From: an uncultured Holophagaceae bacterium
Lineage (GTDB): Bacteria; Acidobacteriota; Holophagae; Holophagales; Holophagaceae
Assembly (NCBI GenBank): GCA_903884655.1
Contig: CAISFO010000078.1
Coordinates: 1-55,863, forward strand
Direction of reading: 5' to 3'
Length of the DNA: 55,863 bases
Under the pieces are notes generated by a model. It did not search any database. It was given only the letters and a program-made list of their open reading frames with translations, and was not told the DNA's origin. The stretch's first letter is position 1. Every line of letters begins with the position of its first letter. Both the position numbers and the translations under genes were made by a program. Shown here one piece after another: positions 15,441-24,910 of this stretch.

Positions 15441-18323
15441 CTACTTCAGCGAGAAGGCCACGGTGGCGCCTTTCGCCTGGCCGGTGCGCACCTGGAAGAC
15501 CCGCTCCGGATCGGCCTTGCCCGTATCCAGCAGCCAGGCGAGCACGCCCTTGACCCGGGCATCCGCCAGCTGGAAGAGGTCGGCCGGATCCACTTTCTGG
15601 CCACTCAACAACCGCAGCTCCATTTCCGCCGGGGGTGGAGGCGGAACCGGTGGGGCTCCCTTCACTTCTTTGGTGGCTGGGAAAGCGGCTTCATAGGCGG
15701 CCTTCACCCAGCGCTCGCGCTCGGCGGCGGGGAGGAGCTGGTCATCGGCAGCTTTGAGGGCTGCCATCCGGGTGCGTCGCAGCAGGGCCTCCAGGCCCGC
15801 CCTGCGCAGCACTGCGCCATCCTGATCGGCATCGGTCGCCCCCTCCGCCTCCAGCCGCAGCTCGGGCCTCTCGTGCAGCGCCTTGGCCAGGGCCTCCAGC
15901 TTGGCGGTGGCGGCCTTGTCGAGGGTGCTGGAACCGGGCGCGAAAGCGAGGCTGCTGAGGTCCCCCACCTCGTTGCCAAAGAGGCTTCCGATGAGCTTGA
16001 AAGGCGAGGTGGCGATCTTTCCCAGCAGGCCGAAGATGGCCTTCCACACGAGCTTGCCGTACTTCACATCGGGATCGTCGAGACTGCCCTCCACGGGCAG
16101 ATCGAAGGCGATGACACCCTTGCGGTCCCGCAGGATGGCCAGGCCCAGCTTCACCGGAAGGTGGGTGGCCTCGGGGCTTTCCACTTTGTCGCCCAGGTAG
16201 AACTGGTCCAGCTTCACGGCGTTTTCGGCCTTCAGGTTGCGGTGGTCGATGCGCAGGTGGGCATCCACGAGGAGCTTGCCCTTCTGCACGGTGTAGCCCA
16301 GGTACTTGCCCGTGTAGGGAGAGAAATCCGTGAGGTCCGCTCCCTGGATCTTCAGGATCACGTCGGTATCCAGATCGTTGCGCAGGGGCATGGCGTGGCC
16401 CGTGATGGTGATGGGCGCCAGGCCGCCGGCCTTGCCTCGGAAGTCCACCTTGGAGGTCGCCTCCGGATGGCTGGACAGGCCCAGGTACGATCCTTCCAGG
16501 TCGCTCAACACCAGGGCCGCGTTGGGCTGCAGGGAGCGGTCGATGAGGCTCAAGCGACCCCCGGTGATGCCCAGCCGGGTGATGACCAGATCCGGTGCGG
16601 CGGCGGGAGTGGCAGGCAGAACCGAGGCCGTCACGGGCGCAGGTTTGTCACCCTTGTCGGCCTTCTTCAGCCGGAGGGCCCGGGCCACGTTCGTATTGCC
16701 GTCCGGCTGCACCACCAGGCGCCCCTCGGGGTCCGTCCACCCCACATTCTTGATGGCCACAGAGAATGGGGCCGTGCGCAGGTCCGCGCCGGAGACCTGC
16801 AACTGCTTCCAACGCAGGAAGGGTTCATTCTGGAGCGCGTCCCTTGCCTCCAGCCCCTGGATGGCTGCGCTGCCCTGGTAGCTGAGGCCATCCGATTTGC
16901 GTCCCTCGAAGGCATAGCGCACGCGCCCATCCAGCCCCAGCTTGCCCGAGGCGATTCGCAGATCCAGTGCCGAATCGAGGTAGGAGTCCCAGGGGCCCAG
17001 CTCCAGGCCGTCCGCCTTCAGGGTCAGATCGCCGGTGTTCTTGAAGAGACGCAAGCTGCCCTCGGCCTTCAGGGACCCGGCCCCCAGCTTCAGGTCCAAC
17101 TCGGCCTTGCTCGAAGCCGCCGGGTCCAAGGTGAAATCCTGCCAGTGAAGGTTCAGGTCCGTGGCCTCCACCTTCACCGGACGGGCCTGGCCCAGGTCCT
17201 CCCAGCCCAGGCGGAATCCCTTGAGGGCCAGGTCGCGGATCAGCAGCTTGAAGGGCTTGTCGTCCTCCTTCTTGACCTTGGGCCTGGTGGGGCGGAAGAG
17301 CCGGCCCAGGTTCAGCCCCTTCTCCTTGCCATTCTGCAGGCGCAGCACCCCTCGTTCCGCGAGGATGGAGCCCACTTCCATGGTAGCGGCCAGCACATCC
17401 AGCTTGCCTTCGCGGATCTCCAACAGCGGCAGCTCCACGGCAGGCTCAGCCACGCCGCGCTCCGCCAGCTTCACATCCTTCAGGGTGAGGCCCAGCCCGG
17501 AGAACTCCACCACGTGGTTGTCCTTCCCCCATTCGAGGCGGTACTGGGACCGGAGCGCTGCAGTGCCGCTGCGGATCTCCGTGACCACCTGTTCCTGTTC
17601 GTAGGGCCGGTACTTGGGCAGGGAGAGGTTCTCCAGCAGCAGGCTGCCCCTGGAGGCGAAGGGCTGGAAGCCCAGGTCCCCCTTCCAGGCTAGATGCTCC
17701 TTGGCCTCGGTCCAGGCCTCCAGGGACACGCCGCTGCGGTGGCCCACCTCCGTGCGCAGACCCTCCAGGGTGAAGGCGATGGGCCCCACCACAGTCTGGA
17801 AGGGCGAAGCCTCCGACCGGTCCTGGAATTCCACCCGGCCATCGCGCAGGGCAAAGTGGCGGACATCCAAGATCCAGGTCGATTCCTTGGTCGAGGGTTT
17901 CTCCTCCGGCTTGCCGTCACCCTCCAGCAGATCCTGGAAATTGAGGCGTCCCTTCGCATCCAGACCGGCCCGGAAAGTGAGCCCGTCCACTTCGACCGTG
18001 GAGAACCCCACCGTGTGCCGGAGCAGGCGCAGCACGTCGTAATTCACGTAGAGGTGACGGAGGGTGATCCAGTCGCCCCCGCCGGGTTCCGTCACCCGGA
18101 GTCCTTCGACCGTGACGCCGAAGGTGAAGGGATTGAACCGCAGTCTCGCCACGATGACTGGGCGCTTCAGGGCCTGGGTCGCCGCCCGCTCGATCCTGGG
18201 GCGGACCAGGGCAGGCACCAGGAGGAAGCCCGCCAGGATCCACAAACTGTAAAGTCCAGCCAGGATCAGGAGCGTGCGCCGCCAGCGGCGGAAGAAGGCC
18301 GAGAGATAGGCAGGGATGGACAT
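15441..18323 (-). CDS. DUF748 family envelope protein
   Basis: A protein of about 960 residues. A single N-terminal membrane helix (TLLILAGLYSLWILAGFLLV) is followed by a long beta-rich region of the AsmA-like DUF748 type. The C-terminal part carries an OmpA-like stretch (FAPGSSTLDKAATAKLEALAKA) and a proline-rich segment. Members are thought to sit in the periplasm and relate to AsmA/TamB-like lipid-transport proteins, a recent view of the wider clan rather than evidence here. The ATG at 18323 places the helix near residue 15; the frame stays open to 18389. It is divergent from the cDPG synthase gene. Confidence 0.85.
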   Translation of the reverse strand: MSIPAYLSAFFRRWRRTLLILAGLYSLWILAGFLLVPALVRPRIERAATQALKRPVIVARLRFNPFTFGVTVEGLRVTEPGGGDWITLRHLYVNYDVLRLLRHTVGFSTVEVDGLTFRAGLDAKGRLNFQDLLEGDGKPEEKPSTKESTWILDVRHFALRDGRVEFQDRSEASPFQTVVGPIAFTLEGLRTEVGHRSGVSLEAWTEAKEHLAWKGDLGFQPFASRGSLLLENLSLPKYRPYEQEQVVTEIRSGTAALRSQYRLEWGKDNHVVEFSGLGLTLKDVKLAERGVAEPAVELPLLEIREGKLDVLAATMEVGSILAERGVLRLQNGKEKGLNLGRLFRPTRPKVKKEDDKPFKLLIRDLALKGFRLGWEDLGQARPVKVEATDLNLHWQDFTLDPAASSKAELDLKLGAGSLKAEGSLRLFKNTGDLTLKADGLELGPWDSYLDSALDLRIASGKLGLDGRVRYAFEGRKSDGLSYQGSAAIQGLEARDALQNEPFLRWKQLQVSGADLRTAPFSVAIKNVGWTDPEGRLVVQPDGNTNVARALRLKKADKGDKPAPVTASVLPATPAAAPDLVITRLGITGGRLSLIDRSLQPNAALVLSDLEGSYLGLSSHPEATSKVDFRGKAGGLAPITITGHAMPLRNDLDTDVILKIQGADLTDFSPYTGKYLGYTVQKGKLLVDAHLRIDHRNLKAENAVKLDQFYLGDKVESPEATHLPVKLGLAILRDRKGVIAFDLPVEGSLDDPDVKYGKLVWKAIFGLLGKIATSPFKLIGSLFGNEVGDLSSLAFAPGSSTLDKAATAKLEALAKALHERPELRLEAEGATDADQDGAVLRRAGLEALLRRTRMAALKAADDQLLPAAERERWVKAAYEAAFPATKEVKGAPPVPPPPPAEMELRLLSGQKVDPADLFQLADARVKGVLAWLLDTGKADPERVFQVRTGQAKGATVAFSLK

Positions 18324-18485
18324 GGCCAAAGCATAGGCCCTCGGCCGCCGGAGGAACATCTGTGATTCCGGCCACAACCCCATGTTCAAAGGACCTTGAC
18401 GGGATTATATTCCCGGTGTCGCGCAGGGCCAGGACTGCCACTCACGAGCGTGTCGGCCCTCCGCTGGACCGAGAGGCATAGTGTC

Positions 18486-19820
18486 ATGAAGGCACGACGC
18501 GTTGTGATCCTGGGAGCCGCAGGCCGGGACTTCCATAACTTCAATACCGTCTACCGGGACAATCCCGACTTCCAGGTAGTGGCCTTCACCGCCACCCAGA
18601 TCCCGGACATTGCCGGGCGCCGGTACCCGGCGGAACTGGCCGGAGGACTCTACCCAAGCGGCATCCCCATCTTCGACGAGGCCGAGCTCGAGGCAGTCAT
18701 CGCGCGCGAGAAGCCGGATGTGGCGGTCTTCTCCTACTCGGACGTCAAGCACGAGACCGTGATGCACCTGGCCAGCCGCTGCATCACCCTGGGAGTGGAC
18801 TTCGAGCTGCTGGGGGCGGACAAGACCATGATCAAGGCCAAGGTCCCGGTCATCGCCATCACCGCCGTGCGCACCGGTGCCGGCAAGAGCCAGACCACCC
18901 GCTACATCAGCAACATCCTCAAGAAGCTGGGCAAGAAGGTCGTGGCCATCCGCCATCCCATGCCGTACGGCGACCTGGCCAAGCAGGCCTGCCAGCGCTT
19001 CGCGGAGTACGGCGACCTCGACAAGCACGAGTGCACCATCGAGGAGCGCGAGGAGTACGAGCCCCACATCGACAACGGCTTCGTCATCTACTCCGGCGTG
19101 GACTACGAGCAGATCATCCGCAGCGCCGAGAAGGAAGCGGATGTGATCCTCTGGGACGGGGGCAACAACGACCTGCCCTTCTACGCCAGCGACCTCCACA
19201 TCGTCGTGGCGGACCCCCTGCGCACGGGTCACGAGATGATGTACCACCCCGGCGAAGCCAACTTCCGCATGGCCCACATCATCCTCATCAACAAGTGCGA
19301 TTCCGCCAAGGAAGAGGACATCCTGGCCATCGAAGCGAATGCCCGGAAGGTCAATCCCAAGGCCGTCGTGATCCGCGCCAACAGCCCGGTCACCTGTGTG
19401 AAGCCTGAAATGGTCAAGGGCAAGAACGTCCTGGTCATCGAAGACGGCCCGACCCTCACCCACGGCTCCATGACCTATGGCGCCGGTGTGGTCGCCGCCA
19501 AGAACTGCGGCGCCGCCAGGATCGTGGATCCCTTGCCCTACGCCGTGGACTCCATCGCCGCCACCTACAGGAAGTATCCCAACGCCCAGGGCATCCTGCC
19601 CGCCATGGGCTACGGCGACCACCAGATCCGGGATCTGGAAGCCACCATCGAGGCCACCCCCTGCGACGTGGTGCTCTCCGCCACGCCCATCGACCTCACC
19701 CGTGTCCTCAAGGTGAACAAGCCCATGACCCGCGCCACTTATGACCTGGCGGAGATCCGCCCGGGCCAGATGGAGGCCGAGGTCAAGAAGGCGCTCATGG
19801 AACTGGCGCTGCACGCCTAG
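18486..19820 (+). CDS. Cyclic 2,3-diphosphoglycerate synthase-like protein
   Basis: A 444-residue protein of the family named after the archaeal enzyme that forms cyclic 2,3-diphosphoglycerate, a compatible solute and phosphate store. An N-terminal nucleotide-binding-like part (VVILGAAGRDFHNFNTVYRD) is followed near residue 125 by a P-loop AVRTGAGKSQTTR. Further on are GGNNDLPFY and INKCD, a GTPase-like specificity motif. Bacterial members are often annotated by homology only, so the product is inferred. A hairpin terminator follows. The neighbours do not point to a pathway. Confidence 0.83.
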   Translation: MKARRVVILGAAGRDFHNFNTVYRDNPDFQVVAFTATQIPDIAGRRYPAELAGGLYPSGIPIFDEAELEAVIAREKPDVAVFSYSDVKHETVMHLASRCITLGVDFELLGADKTMIKAKVPVIAITAVRTGAGKSQTTRYISNILKKLGKKVVAIRHPMPYGDLAKQACQRFAEYGDLDKHECTIEEREEYEPHIDNGFVIYSGVDYEQIIRSAEKEADVILWDGGNNDLPFYASDLHIVVADPLRTGHEMMYHPGEANFRMAHIILINKCDSAKEEDILAIEANARKVNPKAVVIRANSPVTCVKPEMVKGKNVLVIEDGPTLTHGSMTYGAGVVAAKNCGAARIVDPLPYAVDSIAATYRKYPNAQGILPAMGYGDHQIRDLEATIEATPCDVVLSATPIDLTRVLKVNKPMTRATYDLAEIRPGQMEAEVKKALMELALHA

Positions 19821-19879
19821 CCCAGGGATGCTCGTGGTGCTGTGCGCCCCGAGTCAGGAGAACCAAGGTATGTTGACTG

Positions 19880-19928
19880 CATGGACGGCCCAGTGGATTC
19901 CCGGGGCCGTCCATGTTTCCCGTAGACT
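19880..19928 (+). terminator. Hairpin terminator after the cDPG synthase gene
   Basis: Arms CATGGACGGCC (19880-19890) and GGCCGTCCATG (19915-19925) are perfect 11-bp inverted repeats with a 24-base loop, followed by TTTCCC. The long loop and short T-run make it a moderate terminator. Confidence 0.6.
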
Positions 19929-19985
19929 CCTGACCCTATCTTGAGATGGGGCAGAAACCCCCTTCCGAGCCAAACCGGAGCCCCC

Positions 19986-21068
19986 ATGTCCCACCTCTTC
20001 CAACCCCTCACCCTCCGCGGCGTCACCCTGCCCAACCGCATCGCCGTGTCCCCCATGTGCCAGTACCAGGCCAAGGAAGGTGTGCCCAACGACTGGCACC
20101 AGGTGCACCTGGGCGGGCTGGCCCAGGGCGGCGCCGGACTGGTGTTCACCGAGGCGGCGGCGGTGCTGCCCGAGGGACGCATCAGCCCCGAGGATCTCGG
20201 CCTCTGGAACATGGCCCAGGCCGAGGCCCTGGCCCCCATCGTCCACTTCATCAAGTCCCAGGGCGCCGTCCCGGGCATTCAGCTGGCCCATGCGGGCCGC
20301 AAGGCCTCCACCTTCTCGCCCTGGCGGGGTAGCGGCAGCGTCCCGCCCTACGCCGGGGGCTGGACGCCCGTGGCCCCCAGCGCCCTTCCCTTCGACCCGG
20401 TCTGGACGGTGCCCACCGCCCTGGATGAACCCGGCATCATCGCCGTCATCGATGCCTTCATGGATGCGGCCCGCCGGGCCCTGGCCGCGGGCTTCCAGGT
20501 CATCGAGGTCCACGCGGCCCATGGCTACCTGCTGCACCAGTTCCTGTCGCCCCTCTCCAACCACCGCACCGATGCCTACGGCGGCTCCTTCGAGAACCGC
20601 ACTCGGCTGGTCCGCGAGGTGGTCGGCGCCCTGCGGAGCATCCTGCCGGAAGAGCTGCCCCTCTTCGTGCGGATCTCAGCCACCGACTGGGTGGAGGGCG
20701 GCTGGAATCTCGAGGAATCCGTGGCCCTGGCCAAGGAGCTGAGGGCCCTGGGGGCGGACCTGGTGGACACGTCCTCCGGCGGCCTCTCCCCCTTGCAGAA
20801 GATCGTCCTGGGCCCCGGCTACCAGGTACCCTTCGCCGCGCGCATCCGCGCCGAGGCCGATATCGCCACCGGCGCCGTGGGCCTCATCACCGAGGCCAAC
20901 CAGGCCGAGCAGATCCTGGCGGTCGGCTCCGCCGACCTGGTGCTCCTGGCCCGGGAGCTCCTCCGGAATCCCCGCTGGCCCTTGCAGGCGGCGCAGGTCC
21001 TGGGCGCCGAGGTACCCTGGCCGGCCTCGTATGCCCGGGCGGCGAAGGGGCCGGTGCCCGTTCGCTGA
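19986..21068 (+). CDS. NADH:flavin oxidoreductase, old yellow enzyme family (YqjM type)
   Basis: A 360-residue FMN-dependent TIM-barrel ene-reductase. Landmarks: PNRIAVSPMCQYQA near the N-terminus (cysteine of the YqjM-like subgroup), QLAHAGRKAS, the substrate-binding H-x2-H as EVHAAHGYLLHQFLSPLSN, and NRTDAYGG-like NHRTDAYGGSFENR. The C-terminal phosphate-binding part is present (ADLVLLARELLRNPRWP). These enzymes reduce activated C=C bonds and take part in stress or xenobiotic metabolism. The ATG at 19986 starts at the family's usual position. It is convergent with comF across a repeat-bearing gap. Confidence 0.92.
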   Translation: MSHLFQPLTLRGVTLPNRIAVSPMCQYQAKEGVPNDWHQVHLGGLAQGGAGLVFTEAAAVLPEGRISPEDLGLWNMAQAEALAPIVHFIKSQGAVPGIQLAHAGRKASTFSPWRGSGSVPPYAGGWTPVAPSALPFDPVWTVPTALDEPGIIAVIDAFMDAARRALAAGFQVIEVHAAHGYLLHQFLSPLSNHRTDAYGGSFENRTRLVREVVGALRSILPEELPLFVRISATDWVEGGWNLEESVALAKELRALGADLVDTSSGGLSPLQKIVLGPGYQVPFAARIRAEADIATGAVGLITEANQAEQILAVGSADLVLLARELLRNPRWPLQAAQVLGAEVPWPASYARAAKGPVPVR

Positions 21069-21077
21069 TCAAGCACT

Positions 21078-21188
21078 GGTCACGGAAGACGTACCAAGCG
21101 TGCGGAACAGGGCAACAGGCATCCATTTCTGCGGATGGCACCAAAACATCTTCTGCGACTTCTGCGGAATTCCGCGCCTTCCGCGACC
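21078..21188. repeat. Intergenic repeat, copy 1 (GGTCACGGAAG...CTTCCGCGACC)
   Basis: A 111-base segment bounded by the inverted repeat GGTCACGGAAG / CTTCCGCGACC (10 of 11 pairs). A related segment lies at 24678-24798 and a partial one at 29059-29105. It sits between the convergent OYE and comF genes. It codes for nothing evident. Confidence 0.55.
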
Positions 21189-21214
21189 GGCCTTGTTGGT
21201 GTCCGGAACACCAG

Positions 21215-21919
21215 TTACAGCGCCCGGAACACCGTCAACACCCTCACTTCTTGGGCTCCGCCCTCGCGCAGGGCCTGGGCGCAACGCAAGAGGGTGGTGC
21301 CGGTGGTCCATACGTCATCAACCAGCAGGACCCTGCCGTCACTCGCGGCACCGGGGCGCAGGGTGATGGCCTTGCGGGGCAGCCGCCGGCGCTGGCTTTC
21401 CGTGCGCGCAGCCTGACGCCCGCTGTGCCAGGATTTGGACAGCATCGGCTGGAAGGGACGACCAATACGCCCGGCGACCAGGCTGCCCACCTCGGCACTG
21501 AGATCGAAACCCCGCAGCAGGTGCCGGTACAAGGTGCTGGGGGCGGAGGTGACCTGATCCACCTCCTCTACCCAGCCCGGCAGCGGTCCCTGCGCGATGC
21601 GCCCCAGCAGCGCCCCGCGCCAGCCGGCCTCGCCCTGCTTGATGCCAGGCAGCAGTAGGGCCCCCAGGGGCGGGCGACCCCCGTGGTAGTCCCAGAGCGC
21701 ATCCCCCAGTTCCCAGGCGGTGGCCTCGGGACAATCGCCCTCGGCATGCACCAAGGCACAGCGGGGGCAGCGCCCCTCAGGCAGGGGCAGCAGGCCGCTC
21801 CAGCAGCGGGCGCAAAGGCCCGCTTCCGCGCCCTGCCCCACCGGGCCAAGGCAACCCCGGCAGAGGAGCAGGGAACCCCTCGCCTGCACCAGACGGGACT
21901 GGAGGACCTTGGGAAGCAT
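21215..21919 (-). CDS. comF: ComF family phosphoribosyltransferase-like protein
   Basis: A 234-residue ComF-type protein. The N-terminus has a zinc-finger-like cysteine array (CRGCLG, LCARCW, GRCPRCALVH). The C-terminus has the PRPP-binding signature VLLVDDVWTTGTTL. ComF proteins in competent bacteria help DNA uptake; outside them the role is unclear. The ATG at 21919 is the first that gives a normal-length protein, although the frame remains open further upstream. No other competence gene is adjacent. Confidence 0.88.
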   Translation of the reverse strand: MLPKVLQSRLVQARGSLLLCRGCLGPVGQGAEAGLCARCWSGLLPLPEGRCPRCALVHAEGDCPEATAWELGDALWDYHGGRPPLGALLLPGIKQGEAGWRGALLGRIAQGPLPGWVEEVDQVTSAPSTLYRHLLRGFDLSAEVGSLVAGRIGRPFQPMLSKSWHSGRQAARTESQRRRLPRKAITLRPGAASDGRVLLVDDVWTTGTTLLRCAQALREGGAQEVRVLTVFRAL

Positions 21920-22076
21920 GCGGGCATCATAGCCAACCGGCCCTTCGGAGCGTACAGTGAGCCCTCGGGAAGGGGTGGTCTGCGGAACGTCCCGGGACCG
22001 CCCAGGGGCCCACCCTTCCACCGCTATAGTTGGCCTCACCGGGCCACACCCCGGAACGATTTGCCCGGGAGGTTCC

Positions 22077-22961
22077 GTGGACACCATCGGCTTCATCGGC
22101 CTGGGCACCATGGGCGGGCCCATGGCGTTGAACCTGCAGAAGGCGGGCTTCCCGCTCCTCCTTTGGAACCGGACCCCAGGCAAGGCCGGGGCCCTCCTCC
22201 GTGGCGGTGCGGAGCTTGCGGCGGATCCCACCGATGTGTTCCACCGTTGCACCTTGGTGCTCACCATGCTGGTGGATGGCGAGGCCCTGGACCAGGTGCT
22301 GGGCCGAGGGACGGCCTCCTTCGAGGACCGCGTGAAAGACCGCCTCGTGGTGAGCCTGGCCACCCACAGCCCCGCCTATGCCCGAGGGCTGGCGGCGGAC
22401 ATCCGCGCCGTGGGCGGCCGCTACGCCGAGGCGCCCGTGTCCGGCTCCCGGGTGCCTGCGGAGGAAGGCCAGCTGGTGGCCATGATGGCGGGCGAACCCG
22501 CAGACCTGGAGCACCTGGGGCCCCTGCTCTCGGCCATGTGCCGGAAGCTGGTGCCCTGCGGAGCCGTCCCCGGCGGCACCCTCATGAAGCTGAGCACCGC
22601 TCTCTACAACATCGCCATCATCACCGCCCTCTCCGAGGCCCTGAACTTCGCCGCCCAGCAGGGCCTGGACCTGGAACGCTTCAACGAGGTCCTGCTGGAG
22701 AGCCCCATGGCCAGCGACGTGGCCCGGGTGAAGGCGCCCAAGCTCGCCCGCCGGGACTTCGCGGCCCAGGCCTCGGTGATCAATGTCCTGGAAGTGAACC
22801 GGCTGGTGGTGGACGCCGCCCGGGAAGCGGGGGTCCCCACGCCCCTGGCCGATGCCTGTCGGCGGGTCCACGAGCGGGCTCTGGCCCTGGGTCTGGGCGA
22901 AGAGGACATGGTGGCGGTCCTCAAGGCCTATGAATCCCTCGACCGGGGGGAGCTGCATTGA
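22077..22961 (+). CDS. Beta-hydroxyacid dehydrogenase (3-hydroxyisobutyrate dehydrogenase family)
   Basis: A 294-residue NAD(P)-dependent dehydrogenase. The N-terminal motif GFIGLGTMGGPMALNL binds the dinucleotide. The substrate-binding block is seen as APVSGSRVPAEEGQL, and the catalytic lysine lies in GGTLMKLSTALYN, where family members usually show G-x-x-x-K-x-x-x-N. Substrates in this family include 3-hydroxyisobutyrate, tartronate semialdehyde and succinic semialdehyde; this one cannot be assigned. The GTG at 22077 follows GGAGGTTCC, a strong ribosome site. Confidence 0.88.
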   Translation: MDTIGFIGLGTMGGPMALNLQKAGFPLLLWNRTPGKAGALLRGGAELAADPTDVFHRCTLVLTMLVDGEALDQVLGRGTASFEDRVKDRLVVSLATHSPAYARGLAADIRAVGGRYAEAPVSGSRVPAEEGQLVAMMAGEPADLEHLGPLLSAMCRKLVPCGAVPGGTLMKLSTALYNIAIITALSEALNFAAQQGLDLERFNEVLLESPMASDVARVKAPKLARRDFAAQASVINVLEVNRLVVDAAREAGVPTPLADACRRVHERALALGLGEEDMVAVLKAYESLDRGELH

Positions 22962-23187
22962 ACGACCGAACCGCCTGAGCGCGGGCTTCCGGGCCACCCA
23001 TGAAGCCGGCATCAACCGCACCATGGCGGCACTCCCGGTGGGCCGGAGCTGAGGTGACGCGCCAGGATTGCGGAGTTGAGGCCAGTCCGCCGAGAAGGAG
23101 CAGGAGCCATGGCATGCTTTTCGTCGATCCCTGGTTCCTCCTTCAAGCTCCGCGAGTGTTCCTCCCCGCCCCACCCCGAGGCCGACC

Positions 23188-24660
23188 ATGTCCACCTGGA
23201 ATGACCTGACGCCATCGAAGCGCTGTGACTGGATCGACCAGCTGCGGGGCTGGGCGGTGATCGTGATGATCGAAGTGCACGTGGTGAACGTGTGGCTGCA
23301 CCCGGGCATGCGGCCGGACTGGCTGAACTATCTGAACGGCCTGGTGGCCCCCAGCTTCACCATGGCCGCTGGCTACAGCCTGGTGATCTCCACCTTCCGC
23401 ACGGACAACACCCTCCGCCCCTTCTGGCCGGACACGGCCCGGCGGCTGGGCTTCATCCTGCTCTGCGCCTATGCCCTGCATGCGCCGGGTATCACCATCG
23501 CCGATTGGACCGTGCTCCACACCGCCCAGAAATTCCGCGAGCTGTTCAAGATCGACGTGCTGCAGTGCATCGTCTATTCCCTGCTGGTGCTCCAGCTTCT
23601 GGCCCGGCTGGTGCGGAACCCGCGCGTGTTCACAGGCCTGGCACTGCTGATCGCCATCTTCGTGCCCCTGGTCTCGCCCTCCCTCTGGGCCAGCGGCGTA
23701 GCGGACGGGTTCTGGATGCCCATCCGCGGCCTCTTCAACGGCAACCCGGACCGGGGCGTGGCGGCCATGTTTCCGCTCTTCCCCTGGATCGCCTTCCCGG
23801 CCTTTGGCGCCTTTCTGGGAGGTCTCTACCGCCACCTGAGGGTCGAGCCGGTCGAGGGTCAAGCGCGCTGGAGTGAGCCCCGCTTCCTGACAGCCCTGGC
23901 ACTGCTGGGGGCCGCGCTGCTGGCCTGGGGTTCCTCGGCCCAGCACAGCTGGCTCTGGGGCGGCGAGTGGGTCCAGCACAACGGCGTCTGGCTGCTGCAC
24001 AGCAAGTCGGGGGCCTTCACCTACAACGAGCTGGGCGGCATCAGCAACGCCACCCTGCCCAGCGTGGCGGGGCGCCTGGGCTTCATCCTCCTGGGCGGCT
24101 CCTTGATGGGCGCCATCGAGCTGCTGCGCCCCAAGTGGAACGGCCCGAATCCCATCAAGGCCGCCAGCGCGGAATCGCTGCTGCTCTACATGCTGCACCT
24201 CAACCTGCTCTTCAGCGTGCTGCTCTCCCCGGCGGTCATCGGGCTCACGGGCCTGGGCTGGGGCAGCCTGGGCTGGACCGGCACCCTGCTGTTGACCGCC
24301 GCGGTCATCGGCCTGAACCTCTGGGCGGGCATCGCCTGGCAGAAGGTGCGGCAGACCCCGGAGCGCATGCGCTGGCTCCAGCACAAGGCCGTGGCGGCCC
24401 TGGGCGTGTGGTTCGTGCTGGGCGGCTGGTGGACCTACCGTCACTTCCTTCAGAGTCCCGAACTGGCCAAGGAGCCCTACCACTTCCTCAATGCCGCCCG
24501 GGCCCGCAAGGGCCTGCCGCCCACCCCCGACGGCCTCTGCCGGAACCCCGAGGAATACTTCCGCGAAGCTGAGCGCCTGAAGCTCCACATCAGCGACGGC
24601 GCCAGGACCGACATTACCCGGCTCATCCAGTCCCGGGACAAGATCAAGCCCCAGGATTGA
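23188..24660 (+). CDS. Membrane acetyltransferase, heparan-alpha-glucosaminide N-acetyltransferase-like (DUF1624)
   Basis: A polytopic protein of 490 residues. The N-terminal region RCDWIDQLRGWAVIVMIEVHVVN matches the DUF1624 catalytic part, whose histidine is thought to carry the acetyl group across the membrane. Around ten hydrophobic segments follow, ending in a hydrophilic C-terminal domain of about 90 residues. Related proteins acetylate sugars on the far side of the membrane; the acceptor here is unknown. It is separated from the next gene by an intergenic repeat. Confidence 0.82.
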   Translation: MSTWNDLTPSKRCDWIDQLRGWAVIVMIEVHVVNVWLHPGMRPDWLNYLNGLVAPSFTMAAGYSLVISTFRTDNTLRPFWPDTARRLGFILLCAYALHAPGITIADWTVLHTAQKFRELFKIDVLQCIVYSLLVLQLLARLVRNPRVFTGLALLIAIFVPLVSPSLWASGVADGFWMPIRGLFNGNPDRGVAAMFPLFPWIAFPAFGAFLGGLYRHLRVEPVEGQARWSEPRFLTALALLGAALLAWGSSAQHSWLWGGEWVQHNGVWLLHSKSGAFTYNELGGISNATLPSVAGRLGFILLGGSLMGAIELLRPKWNGPNPIKAASAESLLLYMLHLNLLFSVLLSPAVIGLTGLGWGSLGWTGTLLLTAAVIGLNLWAGIAWQKVRQTPERMRWLQHKAVAALGVWFVLGGWWTYRHFLQSPELAKEPYHFLNAARARKGLPPTPDGLCRNPEEYFREAERLKLHISDGARTDITRLIQSRDKIKPQD

Positions 24661-24677
24661 ACCACGGGAAAAGTGCT

Positions 24678-24798
24678 GGTCACGGAAGTCTCGGATACAT
24701 CGCGGAAGGCACGGAAAAAGGCATGGGGCGGCGGACCCGCGGGACCAGGGCCACGGCCCTTTTCCCGTCTTCTGTGGAATCCCGGGTTTTCCGCGACC
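24678..24798. repeat. Intergenic repeat, copy 2
   Basis: A 121-base relative of the 21078-21188 segment. It is bounded by CTGGTCACGGAA and TTCCGCGACCAG, which pair at 11 of 12 positions, and carries internal GCGGAAGGCACGGAA. It lies between the DUF1624 gene and the corC-like gene. Confidence 0.55.
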
Positions 24799-24910
24799 AG
24801 CCCAATAGGAGGCCATTAGACGAGGTGATTTTTCACACCCTTTCGGGGTTCCAAGTCGTGAGCCCTCACGGTTTCCTTCGTTTCAGCCCAAGACTGGCTG
24901 ATAATCGGGA

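Noticed and set aside
15357..17693. 778-residue plus-strand open frame
   Set aside because: Antisense to the DUF748 gene; its composition (Gln, Gly, Leu, His repeats) is that of a shadow frame.
18405..19814. 469-residue minus-strand open frame
   Set aside because: Antisense to the cDPG synthase gene, which has clear motifs.
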